Part shown: piece after piece, positions 7,356 through 13,501 of the stretch
Numbering within the stretch: the first letter of the stretch is position 1
How the letters are laid out: every line of letters begins with the position of its first letter
Assembly: GCA_023135995.1 (NCBI GenBank)
Contig: JAGLRY010000020.1
Span: 1 to 13,897, forward strand
From: Candidatus Aminicenantota bacterium
Lineage (GTDB): Bacteria > Acidobacteriota > Aminicenantia > Aminicenantales > Aminicenantaceae
DNA length: 13,897 bases
Direction: 5' to 3'
Program-made: the position numbers and the translations under genes
Notes under the pieces: model-generated
Told to the model about the DNA's origin: nothing
The model's database searches: none
The model's input: the letters and a program-made list of their open reading frames with translations, nothing else

Positions 7356-9487
7356 GCGTATCCCGCCGTCAGTTTCTCAAGGCGATGGGGGGAGTGGGGC
7401 TTTTGTACGCCTTCCGGTTCGCTCCGGCCGTAAGCCCTCAAGAAAAAAACTTTGACATGTTGCCTCTTGATATTGGTGACGCGGAGTGCGTGGCCACGAT
7501 CCTCGATCTCGATTATAGGGAGTGGATTGCTTTTGGCCCGGATGGCAAGGTCAGTGTGTATACGGGCCGTACAGAGCTCGGGCAGGGCTTGAAGACAGTC
7601 ATCACGGCCGTTGTCACTCAGGGGCTTGACATTCTCCAAGGCAAATTAACAGTCGTTCAGGGCGATACAGAACTCTGTCCTGACGACGGGCCGACGACTG
7701 GTAGCAGCGCAACCAAGTATGTTGGGTGGGGCTTTTGGCTTGTCTGTGCAAAGATCAGAGAGGACCTGATCACTCGTGCCTCCCGCTCCTTGGGAATATC
7801 GCCAAAGGATCTTGAGTATAGCAACGGGGGAGTGGGCCTGAAAGGCAAAAAAGGCCGGCGGAAAAGCGCGTTCGAGTTGGGAAGTGGCAAAGCTGTGTTA
7901 ATGAGCATTGATCCAAATACATCTCGCACAAATGACAGGTCATATGTCGATCTTGGGATATTAAACGTCAACGCAAAAAAGATCGTCACAGGAAAGCTCA
8001 AATATGTTGGAGATCTGTCTGTTCCTGGGGTGCTTTGTGCAGGGTGGCTTGCACAACCCTACCTTCCTAATTTGACAAGGCTCAGAACAGTGGATTTGAG
8101 TGCTGCCCGGGCCGTTCCAGGCGTAAAAATGGTTGAAGTGGTCAGAGGGCGTGTCGCCGTGGTCGCTGAACGTTATAACGAGGTTCTTAAAGCACTCGAT
8201 GCCGTTAAAGCGGAGTGGTCGGTTCCCGAACGCCCTGAGAATCTTCTGTTAGAGGAGGAATCCCGCGCTCGCGCCAGGCTTTATGAGGTGAAGGAACAGG
8301 AAGGAAATGTCGAGGCGGGCCTTGCATCGAGTGACCTTGTCCTGTCAGAGACTTACACCACACAATACACAACCCAAGCGCCGATGGAAACGGATACGGC
8401 TCTCGCTCGGCTGGAAGATGGCGGAACAAGAGCAACGGTATGGGTGAGTAGTCAGCACCCGTTTATGGCAAGAACGATCATATCTCGATACACACACATC
8501 CCGGATTCAAATATCCATGTGATTGGAATGCCTGTCGGGGGAGGTTTTGGCGGGAAGACGTCGAATCCAGTAACCGGTGAAGCGGCTTTACTTGCCCGAA
8601 TAACCAGGATGCCGGTGAAGCTGATCTACAGCCGTAAGGATCAATTCCAACTGCGGGGAAGGTACAAAGCAGCCTGCGTTATCGACCTAACGACCGGAGT
8701 TAGTGCCAACGGGAGAATGATAGCCCGGAAGATCGATATTATTCATGACATGGGATTCGGCACCACGAACACGTACACCATACCCCACGTTTCGACCAAG
8801 CTCTATCATGCCGATTGGCCCTTCGGCCGCGCTGTGAGCCGGGGCACGAGTTTCGTGCAAACCTGTTTTGCTGTGGAAAGTCACGTCGACATGGTGGCTG
8901 CAGTCCTCGGCATCGATCCCCTCGAGTTCCGGCTCAACAATGTCCGATTTCAGGCATTCATCATGCTGCTTGATGCCTGTGCCGAAATGATCGGCTATCA
9001 CAATGCCTTGCCGAGTCCAAACACAGGCATCGGCATGGCAATCGTGAATCATGGGGGGAGCCAGCTCGGCGCTGTTGCGGCTGAGGTCGAAGTTAACCGG
9101 ACATCCGGCAAAGTCATCATAAAAAAAATCTGTGGCGCTTTTGATATCGGGACCGTCATCAACCGGAATACAGTTACAGTGGGTATTCGTGGAGCGATTA
9201 CGTGGGGCATCGGATACGCCCTTTATGAGGAAATCAAACTCAATGGCCATAGCACAAAGACAGCGGATTTGATGGCATATCACATCCCTCGATTCTCCGA
9301 CATCCCGCCGGTTGAGATCGCCTTTTTAGATAACCATCAGCCTGGGTCACCGAGAGGATGCGGAGAAATGCCTGTGATTCCTACGATCGGTGCCATCGCT
9401 AACGCCGTGTACAGAGCCATTGGTGTTCGCTTCTATTCCACACCCATCACACCTGAAAAAGTAAAAAAGGCTCTGCAAAGTGCGTGA
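7352..9487 (+). CDS. TAT-exported molybdopterin-binding subunit, xanthine dehydrogenase family (IorB-like)
   Basis: The protein has 711 residues from ATG 7352. I chose this start for the ATGA overlap, the GAGGGA site and the TAT signal beginning at once (SVSRRQFLKAMGG, then a short hydrophobic stretch). The text fits the isoquinoline 1-oxidoreductase beta-subunit / periplasmic aldehyde dehydrogenase branch. Motifs are TGRTELGQG, PTTGSSATKYVGWG, KYVGDLSVPG, ETYTTQYTTQAPMETDTALA, VGGGFGGK (cofactor binding), SRGTSFVQTCFAVES and RGCGEMPVIPTIGAIANA, whose Glu corresponds to the catalytic base. These enzymes hydroxylate N-heterocycles or oxidise aldehydes with water as oxygen source. The length is close to family norm (roughly 700-750). 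No FAD subunit, fused cytochrome c or XdhC-type maturation gene is visible, so electron exit and maturation depend on genes elsewhere or on the downstream cytochromes (inference). Confidence 0.92.
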   Translation: MSVSRRQFLKAMGGVGLLYAFRFAPAVSPQEKNFDMLPLDIGDAECVATILDLDYREWIAFGPDGKVSVYTGRTELGQGLKTVITAVVTQGLDILQGKLTVVQGDTELCPDDGPTTGSSATKYVGWGFWLVCAKIREDLITRASRSLGISPKDLEYSNGGVGLKGKKGRRKSAFELGSGKAVLMSIDPNTSRTNDRSYVDLGILNVNAKKIVTGKLKYVGDLSVPGVLCAGWLAQPYLPNLTRLRTVDLSAARAVPGVKMVEVVRGRVAVVAERYNEVLKALDAVKAEWSVPERPENLLLEEESRARARLYEVKEQEGNVEAGLASSDLVLSETYTTQYTTQAPMETDTALARLEDGGTRATVWVSSQHPFMARTIISRYTHIPDSNIHVIGMPVGGGFGGKTSNPVTGEAALLARITRMPVKLIYSRKDQFQLRGRYKAACVIDLTTGVSANGRMIARKIDIIHDMGFGTTNTYTIPHVSTKLYHADWPFGRAVSRGTSFVQTCFAVESHVDMVAAVLGIDPLEFRLNNVRFQAFIMLLDACAEMIGYHNALPSPNTGIGMAIVNHGGSQLGAVAAEVEVNRTSGKVIIKKICGAFDIGTVINRNTVTVGIRGAITWGIGYALYEEIKLNGHSTKTADLMAYHIPRFSDIPPVEIAFLDNHQPGSPRGCGEMPVIPTIGAIANAVYRAIGVRFYSTPITPEKVKKALQSA

Positions 9488-9513
9488 ACACGTATCAAAA
9501 AAATCTTTCACTG

Positions 9514-9686
9514 AAAATGGGAGCATCCCCAAAACCGTGATGAATGACATACTGAATGATCAGATTGGTGATTTCGAAAACGAACAACGAGACAGCAATG
9601 CGGCTCTATTTAATTGTAGGGACCGTTTCCCAAACGGTCCGTTCGGGGAACGGACCCTACATAAAAAGGAACCATGGCCGCTCAAC
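9514..9686 (-). repeat. Right copy of the degenerate intergenic repeat (inverted)
   Basis: The reverse complement aligns in order with 6514-6716. From the outer end inward it shows GCGGCCATGG...TTTTTATG, the palindrome core, TTGTTCGTTTTCGAAATCACC, ATGTCATTCATCACGG and TTTTGGGGATGCTC. It begins 27 bases after the hydroxylase stop. Together the two copies bracket the gene pair as long imperfect inverted repeats. An open frame of 124 codons on the plus strand over this region (9480-9854) is not treated as a gene, because it is largely repeat sequence. Confidence 0.72.
9615..9661. repeat. Cloverleaf-like palindrome (outer stem plus two hairpins)
   Basis: The outer arms TGTAGGG (9615-9621) and CCCTACA (9655-9661) pair perfectly. 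Inside are two back-to-back hairpins: ACCGTTT-CCC-AAACGGT (9622-9638) and CCGTTC-GGG-GAACGG (9639-9653). Only A9654 stays unpaired outside the loops. This is the best preserved core of the repeat family in the window. It could form a three-way junction as RNA or single-stranded DNA. Like REP/BIME elements, it could also act as a 3'-end structure for the hydroxylase transcript. Confidence 0.75.
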
Positions 9687-9788
9687 CTTCAAACGGTTTT
9701 CTCCACCACACAATCTGATCACTCATTGACGCTAAGAAGCATTCATGCCATCACGGAAATAAAGATGCTTACGCTGAGAATGAATTTT

Positions 9789-9817
9789 TTGACCGGAAAT
9801 CATATCTGTGGTATAAA
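9789..9817 (+). promoter_or_regulatory. Sigma70-type promoter of the cytochrome/barrel operon
   Basis: TTGACC (9789-9794), a 17-base spacer and TATAAA (9812-9817) form a near-consensus promoter. It predicts a start near 9824 and a leader of about 60 bases before ATG 9885. The interval 9687-9788 between the repeat and this promoter shows nothing else I can name. Confidence 0.6.
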
Positions 9818-9884
9818 TCGTCTGATTTTTCTTAGGGAGTTTTTTCTGTTCTAAGATAGGAAAGGTCGACTAAAAACCGTTCAA

Positions 9885-10460
9885 ATGAAGATTGATGCAA
9901 AAATTTTCAAGTGCTTTTGGCCTATCCTCGTGTTTGTCTTTGCGGTTTTCCTTTGGTCTCAGCAGCAGTATGCCGTCGATGATGCTCCGGGCCCTTTATG
10001 CACCGCTCACAAAGATTCAGCTGGACTTAAAAACTGTGGCCAATGTCATAACAATGACCTGGAAGTTGTTCCCAAAAAATGTCTGACCTGTCATCAGGAG
10101 ATAGCCTTACGGATATCAGCCAATCGCGGGTATCACCGCGATAAAGCCGAAGATTGTGCCGTCTGTCACACGGAACATAAGGGCGATGATACGAAACTTG
10201 TGGATTGGGATGTCGAAGACTTCGACCATGAGGAAACAGGGTATCCCCTTTTGGGGAGGCATAAAACAGTCACCGATTGTCTCATATGCCATAAAAAGGA
10301 GAATTCCTTTCCCAGAAAAACCACCTTTTCCTATCTCATGGAAGACTCCCGCTGTCTTTCTTGCCACGAACCGCAGCATCCTGGACTGCAGGATAACTGT
10401 CAGGTCTGTCACGGTCGGAATAACAGGCGAGTGAAAATATGGGGGAGGAACACCAGGTGA
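9885..10460 (+). CDS. Six-heme periplasmic c-type cytochrome (cytochrome c3-like)
   Basis: The protein has 191 residues. An N-terminal hydrophobic stretch (about 11-25, FWPILVFVFAVFLW) acts as a Sec signal or anchor. Six CxxCH heme sites lie at Cys51, 66, 91, 132, 157 and 172. Six further His (42, 84, 98, 115, 126, 165) could be distal ligands, so all hemes may be bis-His, low-potential electron carriers. The piece FDHEETGYPLLGRHKTVTDCLICH repeats the module signature of the 21-heme protein, showing kinship. The gene is first in the operon; its stop overlaps the barrel gene's GTG (GTGA). The role is probably to carry electrons in the periplasm to, or through, the barrel, by analogy with MtrA or OmaB of porin-cytochrome conduits. 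The Shine-Dalgarno site before ATG 9885 is poor. It is not assigned to a named cytochrome. Confidence 0.88.
   Translation: MKIDAKIFKCFWPILVFVFAVFLWSQQQYAVDDAPGPLCTAHKDSAGLKNCGQCHNNDLEVVPKKCLTCHQEIALRISANRGYHRDKAEDCAVCHTEHKGDDTKLVDWDVEDFDHEETGYPLLGRHKTVTDCLICHKKENSFPRKTTFSYLMEDSRCLSCHEPQHPGLQDNCQVCHGRNNRRVKIWGRNTR
10443..10449 (+). promoter_or_regulatory. Shine-Dalgarno site that selects GTG 10457
   Basis: GGGAGGA lies seven bases before GTG 10457. It favours this start over ATG 10439, whose region before it lacks a comparable site. Confidence 0.65.
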
Positions 10461-11749
10461 ATAAAAAACTCTGGTATCTTGTCCCTTGTTTTCTCCTGTT
10501 TGTTCTGGTTTTAGGATCGGCTGGACAGGAAAAGCAGAAGGATTTTTATCTGAGAAGTGCACTCTACTTCGACTGGTTCGGTGCGAAGTATGAGGGAAGC
10601 GACTTTTTTCACCAACTCTCCTCCCGGCTGAAGCTGGAGATGGTCAATCGTCGCGGTGAAGGATGGACCTTCCTCCTGGATACACGAGACCGATTGAGGC
10701 TGAGCGAAAAAAGAGGGAATCGGGTCATCCTGTATGATGCCCGCATCCTTTTCGATAAACAGGGAAGCCCTCTTTTTCTTTCCCTGGGACAGATGAATCT
10801 TTATGATACAGCAGGGATCGGTCAGCTTTTGGGTGGAGTTGTTGGGTATAAGATCAGCCGGGACCTACTCTTGGGAGGATATGGAGGCCTGGAATCGAGC
10901 ATTTACATCAATCGTCTGGAAAATGATTATCAGAAATATGGCGTGTTCGCCCGGTATCAAGGGAACTATGGCAGGCGGCTTTCTTTGAGCTACAATCAAC
11001 TCAAATATTCGGGGTCCACAGAGCGACAGTATATCTATGCGGGAACGATGTTTCCGTTTGTGAAAACTCTGACGTTCTACGGCAATCTGGAGTATGAGCT
11101 CGCTTCCAACGTGCGGAGTGAAGATCGATTATCACGCGCATTTGTGAATGTGCGTTGGGACCCCTCACGTGCCGTAGATATGACGGCATTCTACAGCTCG
11201 GGCAGAGGTCTCGACTACCACCGTTACATCCTCGAGAGGTCACAGGATCCCACCCTCAACGACACGGAACTCGAACGCTTTTACTATTCCAGCCAATACG
11301 GTTTACGTCTCAGCATTAAACCCATACGGAGTTTGCGCCTCTATGTCTCACGCATGGAGAGTGAGCAGAAGGACTTGGAAATTCGCAACAACACCTGGCG
11401 ATTTGGTGGTTCTGCCGGTGATATATTGAAATCAGGAGTGACACTCTACGGGAATTATGCATGGAATCGTGGGGAGATGTCTGAATCCGATTCCTACTAT
11501 GTGGCGTTGAGTAAAGATTTTGGGAGAGTCTCCTGGCATGGCAGTTTTTCAAACACGTTCAATGGAGTCCGCTATGATCACAGGAACGAAACGCCTGAAA
11601 TAATCCGTTTGAATGATTACAAAACGTTTACAACGCAATTTTTTATCCCCATCACGCGTTTGTTTGCAGCGTCATTGGAGTATGAGTATTTTCTGCAGGA
11701 AGAATCGAACCAACATTTGTTTTTTGTGAGATTGATTTTAAGGAATTGA
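10457..11749 (+). CDS. Outer-membrane beta-barrel protein, putative porin of an electron conduit
   Basis: The protein has 430 residues from GTG 10457, chosen because it overlaps the cytochrome stop as GTGA, has a strong Shine-Dalgarno site and leaves a clean signal peptide (NKKLWYLVPCFLLFVLVLGSAGQ). An in-frame ATG at 10439 would add six residues. The mature part is full of alternating aromatic/polar strands with charged turns (YLRSALYFDWFGAKYEG, LFLSLGQMNLYD, KTLTFYGNLEYELASN, RSLRLYVSRME, LYGNYAWNRGEM, LFAASLEYEYFLQ). It ends in a strand, LFFVRLILRN, as many barrels do. About 18-22 strands would fit the length (estimate). I recognise no Pfam family with certainty. Lying between two multiheme cytochromes, it resembles the porin of porin-cytochrome complexes (MtrB/OmbB role), although it is shorter than MtrB. 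Confidence 0.8.
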   Translation: MNKKLWYLVPCFLLFVLVLGSAGQEKQKDFYLRSALYFDWFGAKYEGSDFFHQLSSRLKLEMVNRRGEGWTFLLDTRDRLRLSEKRGNRVILYDARILFDKQGSPLFLSLGQMNLYDTAGIGQLLGGVVGYKISRDLLLGGYGGLESSIYINRLENDYQKYGVFARYQGNYGRRLSLSYNQLKYSGSTERQYIYAGTMFPFVKTLTFYGNLEYELASNVRSEDRLSRAFVNVRWDPSRAVDMTAFYSSGRGLDYHRYILERSQDPTLNDTELERFYYSSQYGLRLSIKPIRSLRLYVSRMESEQKDLEIRNNTWRFGGSAGDILKSGVTLYGNYAWNRGEMSESDSYYVALSKDFGRVSWHGSFSNTFNGVRYDHRNETPEIIRLNDYKTFTTQFFIPITRLFAASLEYEYFLQEESNQHLFFVRLILRN

Positions 11750-11764
11750 GACCGGTAAAGCGAG

Positions 11765-13453
11765 ATGTCATGGAGTTTAGGTAAGATCGTGATGAGCAAG
11801 GAAGTAAAGATTCAGGTTCTGGAAGGCCTAAGACGAGTCCTTCCTGCTGCTGTTATTGTCGTTCTTTTTATATGGTTTTCAGGGCCAAGCACTGGATTGG
11901 GAGGAAAACAGGAGGCAGTGCAGTGGAGTGCCGAGAGTCATGACCGGACGAATTTTCCGCTTGTCGGAAAACACCGGACGGTCTCTTGCAAAGAGTGTCA
12001 TCTTGACGGAGTTTTTGAAGGGACGCCCACAACATGTGAAGTCTGTCACTGGGAACGCAGGCAGGACGACCGTTATGAACTCCGGTTGGGCACTCATTGT
12101 GCAGATTGTCACGAGCCTTTCACATGGAAACACGTGGCGCCGAATAAATGGAATCATGAAACGGCGACTGGGTATCCTCTGCAAGGTATACACAGGACGC
12201 TGGATTGTGTCGAATGTCATGGGGAGAGGGATTTTATTGGGGCTTCGGTTGACTGCTTCGGGTGTCATGAGAATGATTACCGTGAGTCAGATAATCCCGA
12301 TCACATTGCCGCAGGGTTTTTGACCGAGTGCCAGCTCTGCCATTTCAACAACAGCAGTTGGCGAGGCGCCCGCTTTTCTCACGATACTTATCCATTGACA
12401 GGGCAACACGCGATCGCCGATTGTTCTGATTGCCACAGCAGTGGCCAATATACTGGATTGCCCTCAGAATGTGTGTTCTGCCATCAGGTAGACTATGACA
12501 ACACTCAAGACCCCAGCCATCGGGATTCTGGCTTCCCCACAGCATGCGAGTCCTGTCATGGCACAGATGCCATCATGTGGGAAGGCGCAGACTTCACCCA
12601 TAGCAATTTTCCTCTGAAAGGCAAGCATCGTGTGGCTGATTGTTCCGAATGCCACAGCAACGGCCAGTATGAAGGGTTGCCCTCGGATTGTGTGTTCTGC
12701 CACAGGAACGACTACAACAACACTCGGGATCCGGACCACAGACGGCTGAACTATCCTTTCGACTGTGAAGCCTGCCACGGAACACAGGCTATAACTTGGG
12801 AGGGGGCGGAGTTCAGCCATGATTCTTTCCCTTTGAAGGGCCAACATGCTGTGATCGACTGTTCCGACTGCCATGGCGGCGGCCAGTATGAGGGATTGCC
12901 CACAGTTTGTGTCTTTTGCCACCTGGAGGATTACCTCAACGCCAAAGATCCGGATCACAAACAACTGGGTTTTCACACCGACTGTGAAGTGTGTCATGGA
13001 ACAGATGCGGTAAATTGGAAGAATGTCAATATTTCCCACAATTCCTATTGGTCCTTGCAAGGCGCTCACACTAATCTTGACTGTTCAGCTTGCCATGTGA
13101 AGAGTCTAGATTTGCCCAGAGAGTGTTTTGGTTGTCATAGAGCAGACTATGATTCTGCAAAGAACCCCGATCATAAAATTGCCGGTTTTCCTACGGATTG
13201 TGAATTCTGTCACTATCCCTCCCATGTCCTCTGGTCGCAGGCAAAATTCGATCACTCCTTCCCCATAGAATCCGGAAAACATTCGCAGTGGGATTGCACA
13301 GACTGCCACATTTCAGCTAATTATCGCGATTTCTCATGTATCAATTGCCACTCCCACGATAAAACGCGAATGGACAACAAGCACAGAGAAGTTCCTGGCT
13401 ACTCCTACAACAGTCAAGCCTGTTACGGCTGTCATCCCCAGGGCAGGGAGTGA
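11765..13453 (+). CDS. 21-heme c-type cytochrome of seven 3-heme modules
   Basis: The protein has 562 residues from ATG 11765; ATG 11792 (Met10) is an equally possible start with a weak AGG site, and neither has a good Shine-Dalgarno site. A hydrophobic segment at about 26-39 (LPAAVIVVLFIWF) directs export, with no lipobox Cys. CxxCH sites begin at Cys75, 91, 112 / 148, 164, 189 / 220, 236, 261 / 293, 309, 334 / 366, 382, 407 / 440, 454, 479 / 511, 525, 553. That gives seven triplets repeating every 71-74 residues. Each module also has three spare His (in F-[ST]-H, G-x-H and DP-x-H), which suit distal ligands. The role is probably long-range electron transfer at the cell surface or across the periplasm, paired with the barrel and six-heme protein. 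A polymeric 'wire' is possible but unproven. It starts 15 bases after the barrel stop. Confidence 0.92.
   Translation: MSWSLGKIVMSKEVKIQVLEGLRRVLPAAVIVVLFIWFSGPSTGLGGKQEAVQWSAESHDRTNFPLVGKHRTVSCKECHLDGVFEGTPTTCEVCHWERRQDDRYELRLGTHCADCHEPFTWKHVAPNKWNHETATGYPLQGIHRTLDCVECHGERDFIGASVDCFGCHENDYRESDNPDHIAAGFLTECQLCHFNNSSWRGARFSHDTYPLTGQHAIADCSDCHSSGQYTGLPSECVFCHQVDYDNTQDPSHRDSGFPTACESCHGTDAIMWEGADFTHSNFPLKGKHRVADCSECHSNGQYEGLPSDCVFCHRNDYNNTRDPDHRRLNYPFDCEACHGTQAITWEGAEFSHDSFPLKGQHAVIDCSDCHGGGQYEGLPTVCVFCHLEDYLNAKDPDHKQLGFHTDCEVCHGTDAVNWKNVNISHNSYWSLQGAHTNLDCSACHVKSLDLPRECFGCHRADYDSAKNPDHKIAGFPTDCEFCHYPSHVLWSQAKFDHSFPIESGKHSQWDCTDCHISANYRDFSCINCHSHDKTRMDNKHREVPGYSYNSQACYGCHPQGRE
12371..13030 (+). 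repeat. Three best-conserved heme modules as near-tandem DNA repeats
   Basis: These are modules 3-5 of the 21-heme protein (residues about 203-422), each about 219 bases. Shared protein text is FSH...FPLKGxH...DCSxCH..GQYEGLP..CVFCH..DY....DPDH...CExCHGT. DNA similarity is visible too, for example GGCCAGTATGA-GG-TTGCCC followed by TGTGT-TTTTGCCAC-like text. The pattern indicates growth by internal duplication. Confidence 0.85.
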
Positions 13454-13459
13454 ATTTTG

Positions 13460-13480
13460 AGTCCGCTTGAGGAGCGGACT
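13460..13480 (+). terminator. Hairpin between convergent genes, possible terminator
   Basis: AGTCCGCT (13460-13467), loop TGAGG, AGCGGACT (13473-13480) form a perfect 8-bp GC-rich stem, 7 bases after the cytochrome stop. The T-run (13497-13503) lies about 16 bases downstream rather than abutting the stem, so it is not a textbook intrinsic terminator. It could also protect the 3' end. Confidence 0.45.
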
Positions 13481-13501
13481 ATTCAGGTTGGAGAGCTTTT
13501 T

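Noticed and set aside
8687..9283. Minus-strand 198-codon open frame opposite the molybdenum subunit
   Set aside because: It is antisense to a gene whose motifs are all conserved in the other strand. The translation shows no recognisable domain.
9480..9854. Plus-strand 124-codon open frame after the hydroxylase genes
   Set aside because: It starts inside the 3' end of the molybdenum subunit gene, runs through the intergenic repeat and its palindrome, overlaps the promoter of the next operon and has no ribosome site. Its likeness to a frame at 6494-6685 comes from the repeat itself.
12371..13030. Regularly spaced repeats as a CRISPR array
   Set aside because: The repeats are about 219 bases, in frame, and encode heme-binding modules; they have no short identical repeats with unique spacers.
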